In this document: positions 11,123 through 18,458 of the stretch, one piece after another
How the letters are laid out: every line of letters starts with the position of its first letter
How positions within the stretch are numbered: position 1 is the first letter of the stretch
Assembly (NCBI RefSeq): GCF_900105945.1
Contig: NZ_FNSO01000004.1
Span: 1,178,001-1,242,000 of the forward strand
Length of the DNA stretch: 64,000 nucleotides
Direction of reading: 5' to 3'
DNA from: Amycolatopsis tolypomycina
GTDB lineage: Bacteria > Actinomycetota > Actinomycetes > Mycobacteriales > Pseudonocardiaceae
Translations under genes and position numbers: made by a program
Notes under the pieces: generated by a model
What the model was told of the DNA's origin: nothing
What the model saw: the letters and a program-made list of their open reading frames with translations, nothing else
Database searches by the model: none

Positions 11123-11382
11123 CCGTGCACCGGTGCTGCTTGACCGTGGAGCTCCTTCCGGCGGCATACCCTTCCGCCGGAACGACCTCCACGGCCCGTG
11201 CGCCGCGGCGGAGTGACCCACCGTGGCGCTCGACCCCGGGCCCCCGCCCGGTGCGCCGGAAGAAGGTCACCCCGGGGGCGTCGGGTTCCCTCGGGATGAC
11301 CTTCTCCTGGCCCGCCGGGCGCTCGGTCTGGCGACCCCGACCGGGGTTCTACGGACGCGAGGCGGGCTGGGGGACGTTTGGG

Positions 11383-11428
11383 GCCGGCCACCACACCACC
11401 CAGCCGCGGAGGGGGCGTGGTGGCCGGC
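11383..11428. terminator. 12-bp stem-loop after the flavin reductase gene
   Basis: GCCGGCCACCAC (11383-11394) is the exact complement of GTGGTGGCCGGC (11417-11428), 45 bp beyond the stop of the minus-strand flavin reductase gene. It is a likely 3' end for that operon. Confidence 0.55.
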
Positions 11429-11472
11429 AAGGGGACGGAGGCCGCCGCGCGCAGCCCCGTCCCGGCTTTTCT

Positions 11473-12915
11473 CTACCTCCCCATCGGGATGGCCATGGTC
11501 GGCAGCGCCGCGCCGGGCTGCGCGGCGAACGCCGTGGTCGGCGGGGCCGGCAGGGACTGCGCGGGGAACGCCGTCGTCGGGATGTCGTTGGCGAACTCGC
11601 TCTCGAACTCGCGCTCGAAGGCCTGGTGGTCGAAGCCGCTGTCGAACTCCGGCGGCACGTCGGCCGCCAGCGCGGCGAGCGACGGCTCGACCGTGGGCAC
11701 CTCGGGCACCTCCGCGACGGGCGCGGGCTCCGGCTCCGGCACGTAGTCGGGCGCGGGGAGACGCCGGTCCAGCTCGAGCATCCAGTCGAGCATCGCCCGC
11801 GGCTTGTTCCAGCACGAGACGCCGATGAGCCTGCCGTCGCGGACGAAGCCGGTGATGCCGTCGGCCAGCGACACGGTGTCCTCGGCCAGCGACGGCATCC
11901 CGCACATCTGCAGCCGCGTGTCGTACAGCGTCGACCAGGCGCGGGGGAGCGGGGTGAACGGCACGGCGCTGGAGCGGCCCGCGAGCAGGTTGTCCGCCGC
12001 GTGCCGGGCCGACTCGACGGCGTTGATCCAGTGCTCGACCCGCCGCGGGGTCTCGTCGAAGCGCAGGTTCGGCCAGCGCGCGATGTCGCCGGCGATGACG
12101 ACGTCGGAGGCGCCCTCGGCGAACAGCTTCGAGTCGCAGAGGACGCCGTCGCTGATGTCGAGGCCGGAGCCGCGCATCCAGTCGACCGACGGGACGCTGC
12201 CGATGGCGAGCACGACGACGCTGGCGACCAGCAGCTGGTTGTTCGTCAGGTGCAGCCCGACGGTGTCCTTCGTGCTGATCCAGTGCCGGACTTCGCTGCG
12301 CATCGCCAGGTTCGCGCGGTGCTCGTGGTGCTCCTCGACGATGCCGCTGGAGACGGCCTCGCCGAAGCGGTGCAGCGGCGCCTTCGCGTGCCCGATCAGG
12401 GTGACGTCCCGGCCGATGTGCCGCATGCTCGCGGCGAACTCGTTGCCGATCAGGCCGGCGCCGATCACGACGGCCGGTTTCTTGCTCGCGTTGAGGCAGC
12501 GCCGCACGGCCATCGAGTCCTCGACCGTGCGCAGGATCCGCACCCGCGGGTCGTGCCGCGGCGCCCCGGGCAGGTGCCGCGGGTAGACGCCGGTCGCGGC
12601 GATCAGGCCGTCGTACCAGAGGGATTCGCCGCCGGGCAGGTGCACGACCCGCTCGGTGGTGTCGAGGTGCGTGACCCGTGCCCCGAGCCGCCAGTGCACG
12701 TCGAGGTCCGGCAGGTAGTGCGAAAGGCCCACGTCGCTGGGCCGTTCGGTCCCCATCACCAGCGCCTTGGAGACCATCGGCCGGTGGTAGGGCCGCCGGG
12801 CCTCGTCACCGATCAGCACGATCTCGCCGTCGAACTTCTGTTCCCGGAGGCGTTCCGCGGCACGCAGCCCGGCGACGCCCGCACCGACGATGACGATCCG
12901 GTCGCCGTCAGCCAT
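11473..12915 (-). CDS. Ferredoxin reductase-like FAD/NAD(P) oxidoreductase with a long acidic tail
   Basis: A 480-residue pyridine-nucleotide-disulphide-type oxidoreductase. It has an N-terminal FAD Rossmann motif (IVIVGAGVAGLRAAERLR), the YHRPMVSK region, a second dinucleotide motif for NAD(P)H (VVIGAGLIGNEFA, about residue 145) and the IAGDIARWPN FAD-binding segment near residue 300. The catalytic part ends near residue 395. An extra tail of about 85 residues, rich in Pro, Glu and Ala, ends in repeats around PTTAFPAQ/PTTAFAAQ and is not part of the family. It overlaps the ferredoxin gene by 8 bp. It probably passes electrons from NAD(P)H to that ferredoxin. Confidence 0.85.
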   Translation of the reverse strand: MADGDRIVIVGAGVAGLRAAERLREQKFDGEIVLIGDEARRPYHRPMVSKALVMGTERPSDVGLSHYLPDLDVHWRLGARVTHLDTTERVVHLPGGESLWYDGLIAATGVYPRHLPGAPRHDPRVRILRTVEDSMAVRRCLNASKKPAVVIGAGLIGNEFAASMRHIGRDVTLIGHAKAPLHRFGEAVSSGIVEEHHEHRANLAMRSEVRHWISTKDTVGLHLTNNQLLVASVVVLAIGSVPSVDWMRGSGLDISDGVLCDSKLFAEGASDVVIAGDIARWPNLRFDETPRRVEHWINAVESARHAADNLLAGRSSAVPFTPLPRAWSTLYDTRLQMCGMPSLAEDTVSLADGITGFVRDGRLIGVSCWNKPRAMLDWMLELDRRLPAPDYVPEPEPAPVAEVPEVPTVEPSLAALAADVPPEFDSGFDHQAFEREFESEFANDIPTTAFPAQSLPAPPTTAFAAQPGAALPTMAIPMGR

Positions 12916-13138
12916 CGAGGTCCCCTCTCATCACGACCGCCTGCATCGGGCAGCAGCGGGCGGCCATCTTCGCCTGTTCGATGGTGGTTTCGTCCAGCAG
13001 CCGCGTGTGGAAGCGCAGGCGGCCGTCCTGGCCGAGGTCGAACACGTCCGGTGCCTCCATGGCGCAGATGCCGTAGAGCTCGCACCGGTCGTTGTCGACG
13101 CTGATCCGGGGGCCGGCCCCGGGCAAGCGGAAAGGCAT
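12908..13138 (-). CDS. Small [3Fe-4S]-type ferredoxin
   Basis: A 76-residue ferredoxin of the actinobacterial P450-partner type. It has RISVDNDRCELYGICAMEAPDVF at the N-terminus and MAARCCPMQAV near the C-terminus. The C-x5-C spacing followed by a distal CP motif gives three good ligands, as in 3Fe-4S ferredoxins. It lies between the membrane cytochrome gene (1 bp apart) and the reductase gene (8-bp overlap) in one operon. Such ferredoxins usually serve P450s, but no P450 is nearby and the membrane bis-haem protein is the obvious partner. Confidence 0.88.
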   Translation of the reverse strand: MPFRLPGAGPRISVDNDRCELYGICAMEAPDVFDLGQDGRLRFHTRLLDETTIEQAKMAARCCPMQAVVMRGDLDG

Positions 13139-13139
13139 G

Positions 13140-13757
13140 TCAGGCCACCTGTTCTTCCACGAGGCCGATGCGCTCGAGCGTGCGGGCCGGCATGAACCGC
13201 AGCATCGACACCGTCACGGCCGGCACGAGCAGCGTGATGCCGCCCAGCCAGGTCACCGAGAGGTGACCGTTCGCGATGGCGCCGAACCAGGAGTGGATCG
13301 CGATCAGGCCGACGGCCGGGTACGCGCAGCGGTGCAGCCACAGCCAGCGCCGGTAGGACGTGAAGCGCTGCAGGCCGGCGGTGAGGAAGATGGCGAACAT
13401 GACCTCGAAGCCGACCATGCCGGCGATGTGGCGCGCCTCCTGCCCGGAACCGAACGGGATGAACATGTAGGCGAAGCTGTACGGCTGGACCGTCAGGTAG
13501 GTGAAGCCCAGCGCGTGGACGAGACCGAAGATGATCGTCGCGGTGGCCAGCACCATGTGCGTGCTGCGCAGGCCCTTCCGGCCGGTGACCGAGCGGATCC
13601 AGCCGGTCGCGGTGAGCACGCCCCAGGTGAGCGTCAGCATCGCGGCCCCGTAGGACGTCCGGGCGGCGAAGGCCGCGAGGCCGCGGGCCGCCGGGTCGGT
13701 CTTCGGCTGGAACTGCTGGGTGAGGAAGATCGTTGCGTCGTGCCAGGTCTCAACCAT
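13140..13757 (-). CDS. Ferric-reductase-like bis-haem membrane cytochrome
   Basis: A 205-residue protein with about six hydrophobic segments. The histidines are spaced as in the ferric reductase/NADPH oxidase/STEAP haem domain. One helix has H-x13-H (from RSTH to LVH) and a later one H-x12-H (from WLHR to IAIH), enough for two stacked b-type haems. The cytoplasmic FAD/NADPH domain of NOX enzymes is absent, but a separate ferredoxin and flavin reductase follow in the operon. I start it at MVETWHD (13757, after GGGGG); it overlaps the DUF4142 gene by 8 bp. It probably moves electrons across the membrane; the acceptor is unknown. Confidence 0.8.
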   Translation of the reverse strand: MVETWHDATIFLTQQFQPKTDPAARGLAAFAARTSYGAAMLTLTWGVLTATGWIRSVTGRKGLRSTHMVLATATIIFGLVHALGFTYLTVQPYSFAYMFIPFGSGQEARHIAGMVGFEVMFAIFLTAGLQRFTSYRRWLWLHRCAYPAVGLIAIHSWFGAIANGHLSVTWLGGITLLVPAVTVSMLRFMPARTLERIGLVEEQVA

Positions 13758-14547
13758 GGCTACCCCCGGTTCTCGCAGCGGCCGGCCGGGACGTCCTGGC
13801 GCGGCCACGGTTGCTCTTGATCTGGCGCAGCCCGTAGAACAGCCCGCCGCCGAGCAGCAGGAACAGTGCCCCCACCACGGCGATCTGCGACGTGTCGAGG
13901 CCGAGCTGGATCCCCGTCGGCGCCGCGGTGGTCGAGACGACCGGGGCGGGCAGCGCGGTGTAGTCGACCATGCCGGTGCTCTCGAGCATCGTCATGTGCC
14001 GCATGACGGCCTGGTTGCCGACGGTCGCGAAGGCCCGCACGTCGTCGTTGCGGGTGCCGGCGCGCAGCTGCGCGAGGACGGCGAACACCGCGCCGTGCGC
14101 GGCACGCAGCCGGTTGGCGAAGACGCGGTCGAACTCCGGGCCGGGGGCGGCGGCCATCTGCTCGGCGAGCCAGCCGCGCTGTTCCTCGGAGGGCTGGTCG
14201 GGGACCGGCGAGTTCAGCTTCTGCGAGAGGGCGCGGGTCGCCACGTCGAGGCGGCCGTGGTCCATCATGATCGCGAAGCCGACCTTCTGGACGATCGGGC
14301 TGCCCTTCTCCATCGCCATCATGCCCGACGGCATCTCCCACAGGCCGGCCTGGCGGACCTTGGTCAGCAGCACCGCGTCGGTGTCGGAGATCGCGGTCGA
14401 GCCCGTCTGGGCGAGCGAGGCCGAGCCCGGGGCGAGCAGGGCCAGCACCAGCGCCACGACGAAGAGGATCCGGACCAGCGGCCGGGACCGCTCGAGGACG
14501 GACGGGGGATCGAAGTCGAACCCGGCCAGATCAGAGACCGAACGCAT
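13750..14547 (-). CDS. DUF4142-domain exported membrane protein
   Basis: A 265-residue protein. An N-terminal signal/anchor (RILFVVALVLALLAPGSASLAQ, residues 26-48) precedes a helical DUF4142 domain: TDAVLLTKVRQAGLWEMPSG, IMMDHGRLDVATRALSQKLN, then FDRVFANRLRAAHGAVF and a MRHMTMLES segment. A C-terminal membrane segment (IAVVGALFLLLGGGLFYGL) with a basic tail follows. DUF4142 is a ferritin-like all-helical domain of unknown function with conserved histidines that could bind metal. It overlaps the upstream lipoprotein gene by 17 bp and the downstream cytochrome gene by 8 bp, so it belongs to the same complex or pathway. Confidence 0.8.
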   Translation of the reverse strand: MRSVSDLAGFDFDPPSVLERSRPLVRILFVVALVLALLAPGSASLAQTGSTAISDTDAVLLTKVRQAGLWEMPSGMMAMEKGSPIVQKVGFAIMMDHGRLDVATRALSQKLNSPVPDQPSEEQRGWLAEQMAAAPGPEFDRVFANRLRAAHGAVFAVLAQLRAGTRNDDVRAFATVGNQAVMRHMTMLESTGMVDYTALPAPVVSTTAAPTGIQLGLDTSQIAVVGALFLLLGGGLFYGLRQIKSNRGRARTSRPAAARTGGSHG

Positions 14548-15133
14548 TTTGCCTCCACTCGTCCTGGGTCAGCGTGATCTTCTTGCCGTCCGGCGCGATC
14601 GGGTACCAGGCCTGGTCGAGGCCCTGGCCGGAGGTGTCGGCCGGTTCCTGGTCGCCGGTGAAGTGGTAGAGGGGCCACCCGGCGAGGGTGAGCTGCTGGC
14701 TGCCGTCGTCGCGGGTGATCTCGCCGATCAGCGACTGGTCGACGTCGACCGGCGGCAGGTTGCCGCCCGCCTTGACCGGGATCCACTTGGTCGCGCACGC
14801 ACCGGTGCAGTTCGAGCGCGAGGGGTTGGGGGTGTCCCGGTCGTACCGGTAGATGGTGTAGCCGGTCCCGTCGACGAGCAGGAGCCCGAGGTCGAACGTC
14901 CTCGCGCCCCTGAGCTGGCTCTTCGCCGGGTTGTTCGGGTCGGCGGTGATGCCCTGCGGCATCGGCAGGACGACCTGCCCCTGCTGCTGCATGCCGGGCA
15001 TCTGCATGCCGGCGGCGCCGCCGGCCGCGTAACCACCACCCGTGGTGGCCGCGCCGGCGGTACAGGCGGTGAGCAAGGCGAGTGCGGTGAGGCACACGGC
15101 GGCGGGGACCACCGGGCGGGGAATGCGGATCAC
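14531..15133 (-). CDS. COG4315-type lipoprotein with one 'secreted repeat'
   Basis: About 200 residues. The GTG at 15133 (GGAGG a few bases before) begins a lipoprotein signal peptide with the lipobox LLTAC. A Gly/Met/Gln-rich linker (MQMPGMQQQGQ) follows, then a PF03640-type repeat: GTGYTIYRYDRDTPNPSRSNCTG-CATKWIP and LAGWPLYHF. The repeat carries a C-x3-C pair. An upstream ATG (15151) is the alternative start. It is the first gene of the redox operon and is preceded by the predicted sigma-dependent promoter at 15274-15301. Similar repeats make up the lipoprotein at 18459. The family's function is unknown. Confidence 0.82.
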   Translation of the reverse strand: MIRIPRPVVPAAVCLTALALLTACTAGAATTGGGYAAGGAAGMQMPGMQQQGQVVLPMPQGITADPNNPAKSQLRGARTFDLGLLLVDGTGYTIYRYDRDTPNPSRSNCTGACATKWIPVKAGGNLPPVDVDQSLIGEITRDDGSQQLTLAGWPLYHFTGDQEPADTSGQGLDQAWYPIAPDGKKITLTQDEWRQNAFGL

Positions 15134-15273
15134 TGCTCCTCCGTGGGGCATGACTACGCGCTGTTGCCGGTAGTGCAACGGAAAAGGGCGCGAAAGATCC
15201 ACAGTGGACATTCGGTCCGGAGTGGATGCGGAGCGTTGCGGGGGACAACGCCTGGTCGGGGTCTTCGGTAGGG

Positions 15274-15301
15274 GATACGGACACGGTCCGGAAACGGTTC
15301 A
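15274..15301 (-). promoter_or_regulatory. Predicted ECF-sigma promoter for the redox operon
   Basis: Read on the minus strand, TGAACC (15301-15296) is separated by 16 bases from CGTATC (15279-15274). This fits the SigK/SigL-type consensus TGAACC-N16-18-CGT. The same hexamers with the same spacing occur before the DUF1996 gene, and both are followed by CCC. The lipoprotein start is about 140 bases downstream. Confidence 0.72.
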
Positions 15302-15364
15302 AAAAAGTTTTGTCCCCGGTTTGCGTGCCGGAAGTACTGGACGTAGGCCGTCCGGCCCACCAGG

Positions 15365-15928
15365 ATGTCCCGCGTGGGACGGCACACCCGAGCGCTGAGA
15401 TCCGTCGATCAGGAAGTCGTCGAGCCCGGCGACGGCCACGACGATCTGGCGAAGGCGCTCTACCAGGAATTCGGCGGGTCGCTGATGGCGTTCGCGCTGC
15501 GGCTGACCGGGCACGACCGGCAGTGGGCCGAAGACGTCGTCCAGGAGACCCTGATCAAGGCGTGGCGCAACGCCGACAAGCTCGACCGCCAGCCGGAGAT
15601 GCTCCGTGCCTGGTTGTTCACGGTGGCCCGGCGTATCGTGATCGACGGCTGGCGCAGCCGCAGCGTCCGGCCCCAGGAGCTCGAGGAGATCGAATCCGAC
15701 GCGATCGCGGTGTCCGACGAATCGGACCGGACGCTCGCCGCGATGATCGTTTACGAGGCGCTGCAGGGCCTTTCGCCCGAGCAGCGGGAGGCCATCCAGC
15801 AGACCTACCTGCGCGATCGGACCGTGAACGAGGTCGCGGCGACCCTCGGGGTGCCCCCGGGCACCGTCAAGTCCCGCATCCACCACGCCGTCCGCGCCCT
15901 GCGCCGTGCCCTGCGCGAGCGGGGGTGA
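15365..15928 (+). CDS. ECF sigma factor, SigL/SigK-like
   Basis: A 187-residue group 4 sigma factor. Region 2 is DDLAKALYQEFGGSLMAFALRLTGHDRQWAEDVVQETLIKAWR, with the RAWLFTVARRIVIDGWRSR end of region 2.4. Region 4 is YEALQGLSPEQREAIQQTYLRDRTVNEVAATLGVPPGTVKSRIHHAVRALR. The composition is that of mycobacterial SigL/SigK. It is transcribed divergently from the redox operon and overlaps or abuts the anti-sigma gene, as is normal for ECF pairs. I found no TGAACC-type promoter on its own strand in 15134-15364, so autoregulation is not evident. Confidence 0.92.
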   Translation: MSRVGRHTRALRSVDQEVVEPGDGHDDLAKALYQEFGGSLMAFALRLTGHDRQWAEDVVQETLIKAWRNADKLDRQPEMLRAWLFTVARRIVIDGWRSRSVRPQELEEIESDAIAVSDESDRTLAAMIVYEALQGLSPEQREAIQQTYLRDRTVNEVAATLGVPPGTVKSRIHHAVRALRRALRERG

Positions 15929-15935
15929 ACTGAGC

Positions 15936-16718
15936 GTGGCCGGATCACCGCACACCGACGTCGCCGCCTACGTGCTCGGCGTCCTCAGCGAGGCCGAGAA
16001 CTCCCAGTTCGAAGCCCACCTGATGAACTGCCCGCACTGCCAGCTCGACCTGATCGAGCTCTACCAGCTGCCGGACGTCCTCGACCTGGTGAAGCGCAGC
16101 TGGCCGGAGCCGCCGATGCCGGCGCCCAGCCCGCGCACGCTGTCGCCGGGCCCGCGGGTGCTGCGCGGCCTCATGGAAGAGGCCGCGGTGAAGCGTCGCC
16201 GCCGTCGCCGGATCGGCATCCTCGCCGGGGCCGCGGCCGCGGCGGCCGTCATCGCCGGCCCGCTGGTGACCCTCGCGGTCCGGCCGGCCGACGCCGTCCC
16301 GCCTGCCTCGCTGGCCGCCCCGAGCACCAAGCAGCCGCCGCCGAGCGTCCTGGCGACGTCCACCCCGCCGCCCGGGGGTGCCCAGGGCCAGCCCGGGGGC
16401 GGCCAGACCTACGGCCGCGGCAGCGGCGGGTCCGCCGTCAGCGCCCTGATCACCGTTTTGCCGGTGGAGTGGGGCAGCCGCGTCGAGCTCGAGCTGCGCG
16501 GGATCGTCGGGCCGGTGAAGTGCCAGCTGGTCGCCATCCCGGAGACCGGCGCCGAGCGCGTCGTCTCCAGCTGGTCGGTGCCGCCCAAGGGGTTCGGCAT
16601 CCCCGGCTCGCCCGAACCGTTGCGCCTGCAGGGTTCGGTCTCCCTGGCGATGGACCAGATCAACCGGTTCGAGGTCCGCGGCGAAGACGGCACGGTCCTC
16701 GTCGTCGTCCAGCGCTGA
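15936..16718 (+). CDS. Anti-sigma factor with a zinc-binding HxxxCxxC motif
   Basis: A 260-residue membrane anti-sigma factor. The N-terminal ZAS domain (DVAAYVLGVLSEAENSQFEAHLMNCPHCQLDL) holds H-x3-C-x2-C. One membrane segment follows (IGILAGAAAAAAVIAGPLVTLAV, about residues 92-114), then a Pro/Gly-rich spacer and an extracytoplasmic domain with two Cys-poor beta-rich stretches ending VEVRGEDGTVLVVVQR. This is the RslA/RskA architecture: the cytoplasmic part sequesters the sigma factor and the outer part senses a signal. GTG 15936 has GGGGG upstream. It starts 7 bp after the sigma gene, so the two are co-expressed. Confidence 0.87.
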   Translation: MAGSPHTDVAAYVLGVLSEAENSQFEAHLMNCPHCQLDLIELYQLPDVLDLVKRSWPEPPMPAPSPRTLSPGPRVLRGLMEEAAVKRRRRRRIGILAGAAAAAAVIAGPLVTLAVRPADAVPPASLAAPSTKQPPPSVLATSTPPPGGAQGQPGGGQTYGRGSGGSAVSALITVLPVEWGSRVELELRGIVGPVKCQLVAIPETGAERVVSSWSVPPKGFGIPGSPEPLRLQGSVSLAMDQINRFEVRGEDGTVLVVVQR

Positions 16719-16811
16719 ATCTCTTTCTTTTCGGTGAAACGCCCTGACCTGGGTCAATGCTGTCCGGTTGCGCGCCAGCAGATAACGAAAAGATAACGGG
16801 CCGGTCGCTTT

Positions 16812-16839
16812 TGAACCTCAGGGCGCTCATGTCCGTATC
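16812..16839 (+). promoter_or_regulatory. Predicted ECF-sigma promoter for the DUF1996/lipoprotein operon
   Basis: TGAACC (16812-16817), a 16-base spacer and CGTATC (16834-16839) repeat the hexamers and spacing found before the divergent redox operon. The sequence around the -10 (TGTCCGTATCCCC) is also shared. The DUF1996 start is 154 bases downstream, so a long leader is expected. Confidence 0.72.
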
Positions 16840-16993
16840 CCCCAATGCATCCCCCGATGCATCCCGACAGCCGGAACCGCAACCATCCCGACGCCGGTTT
16901 CGAGCGATCTGAAGCTCCATTCAACGGTAGTTCTTGCCCGGGCCGCCGCGCCGTTGGCGCGCGCCCGGAAAAACGAACGAGGTGAACTGATCT

Positions 16994-18415
16994 ATGGCCC
17001 GGAATTCTCGGCCCCCCGTGACGGGCAAACACCGCGTTGCCCGCCGAACCAAGATCGCGATGGGGGCGATCGGCCTGGCGATCGCCGTCGGCGCGCTCGC
17101 TGTCGCGGTCACCACGGGCCGCACGGGCGAAGCCAGCGCGGACGCTGCGGACCCCTCGCTCTACATCGACATCAACAAGGTTCCCGCCGGCTCCAACGTG
17201 AACGCGGCTGTGAAGAACAAGGGTGCGAAGGGTTCGTTCACCGTCGACTGTGGAACGAACGCGGACGGCGCGCACCACAACCCGGACAACTTCATCGCGC
17301 AGCCCGGGATCAAGAACGGCGCCCAGCACCTGCACGACTACGTCGGCAACGTGACCACCGACGCCGATTCCAGCTTGAAGAGCCTGCTCGCCGGCGACAC
17401 CACCTGCAAGAACGGTGACCAGTCGGCGTACTTCTGGCCCGTCATCCGCATCGACAAGGAAGACGAGGCGACGAACGAGGGCAAGAACCAGAAGGCCAAG
17501 CAGGACCAGCAGGGCAAGACCGGCGACGTCCAGGAGGACAAGAGCGGGCAGGACGCCAAGGACGCGCAGGACCAGAACCGGCGCGAGCGCCAGGGTCAGG
17601 GCGGCGGCCGGGCGGGCCTGAGCGCCCAGCAGCAGGGTGACCAGAACGACGGGCAGCAGCAGGACGGCCAGCGTCGTCAGCGCAACCAGGAGCAGAACAA
17701 CCAGCAGCAGGACCAGAACCGGGACGGCCAGAACCAGGACCAGAACCAGCAGCAGGACCAGAACAACCAGCAGAACCAGCAGAACCAGCAGGACAAGAAC
17801 AAGAACCAGCAGAACCAGAACCAGGGTCAGCAGGAGGAAGAGCTCGGCGGCCCGCAGGGCGAGAACGAAGAGGTCGGCGACAACGACGGCGAGATCGTCG
17901 AGCCGGAGTCCGCGGAGCTGAAGTTCATCGGCGGTGGCGCGCAGCAGGTCGTCGCGATGCCGCTCGGGCTGAAGATCCTCTACGGTGACGCCAAGCAGAG
18001 CACGAACGGCCCGAAGAACGCCCGGCCCAGCTGGACCTGCACCGGCTTCGAAGACCGGCTGACCGACAAGTACCCGATCTGCCCGCAGGGCAGCAAGGTC
18101 GAGCGGATCCACGCGTTCCCGAACTGCTGGGACGGCAAGAACACCGACAGCGCGGACCACCGCAGCCACATCGTGTTCGCCGACCAGCAGGGCAAGTGCC
18201 CGCAGGGGTTCAAGAACGTGCCCCAGCTGCAGGTCACCCTGGTCTACGACATCCCGCAGGACGTCCAGCAGAACAAGCAGTACAAAGTGGACGCCTTCGC
18301 GCAGGAAGAGCACAACCCGCGTTCTGACCACGACGACTTCGCGAACGTGATGAGCAAGCAGATCATGGGCCGCCTGGTCAACTGCGTCAACTCCGGCAAG
18401 ACCTGCGCCGAATAA
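16994..18415 (+). CDS. Secreted DUF1996 protein split by a Q/N/D-rich low-complexity insert
   Basis: A 473-residue exported protein. After a basic N-terminus comes a signal/anchor (IAMGAIGLAIAVGALAVAVTTG). The first part of a DUF1996 domain follows, with the conserved CGTNADGAHHNPDN, QHLHDYVGN and YFWPVIR motifs. Residues about 160-300 are a low-complexity insert of Gln, Asn, Asp, Lys and Arg. The DUF1996 domain then resumes (LKILYGDAKQ, WTCTGFEDR, IHAFPNCWDGKN, HIVFADQQGKCP) to the end. Actinobacterial DUF1996 proteins are secreted and of unknown function; the HxH pair could bind metal. The next gene is a redox-type lipoprotein 43 bp on. Confidence 0.85.
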   Translation: MARNSRPPVTGKHRVARRTKIAMGAIGLAIAVGALAVAVTTGRTGEASADAADPSLYIDINKVPAGSNVNAAVKNKGAKGSFTVDCGTNADGAHHNPDNFIAQPGIKNGAQHLHDYVGNVTTDADSSLKSLLAGDTTCKNGDQSAYFWPVIRIDKEDEATNEGKNQKAKQDQQGKTGDVQEDKSGQDAKDAQDQNRRERQGQGGGRAGLSAQQQGDQNDGQQQDGQRRQRNQEQNNQQQDQNRDGQNQDQNQQQDQNNQQNQQNQQDKNKNQQNQNQGQQEEELGGPQGENEEVGDNDGEIVEPESAELKFIGGGAQQVVAMPLGLKILYGDAKQSTNGPKNARPSWTCTGFEDRLTDKYPICPQGSKVERIHAFPNCWDGKNTDSADHRSHIVFADQQGKCPQGFKNVPQLQVTLVYDIPQDVQQNKQYKVDAFAQEEHNPRSDHDDFANVMSKQIMGRLVNCVNSGKTCAE

Positions 18416-18458
18416 CGACACCGTCCGATCACTTCGAACGCGGGAAGGAGAACGTCCG

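Larger units (their letters stand above)
10988..11472. other. 485-bp gene-free spacer with at least five hairpins
   Basis: No credible gene is present. The spacer holds a 24-bp inverted repeat (11018-11041 with 11053-11076), a 12-bp GC stem (11091-11122), a two-level hairpin (11144-11194), a 9-bp stem (11261-11305) and a 12-bp stem (11383-11428). Both flanking genes are on the minus strand. The hairpins nearest 11473 probably terminate the flavin-reductase operon and the first inverted repeat probably belongs to the AraC promoter. Confidence 0.75.
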
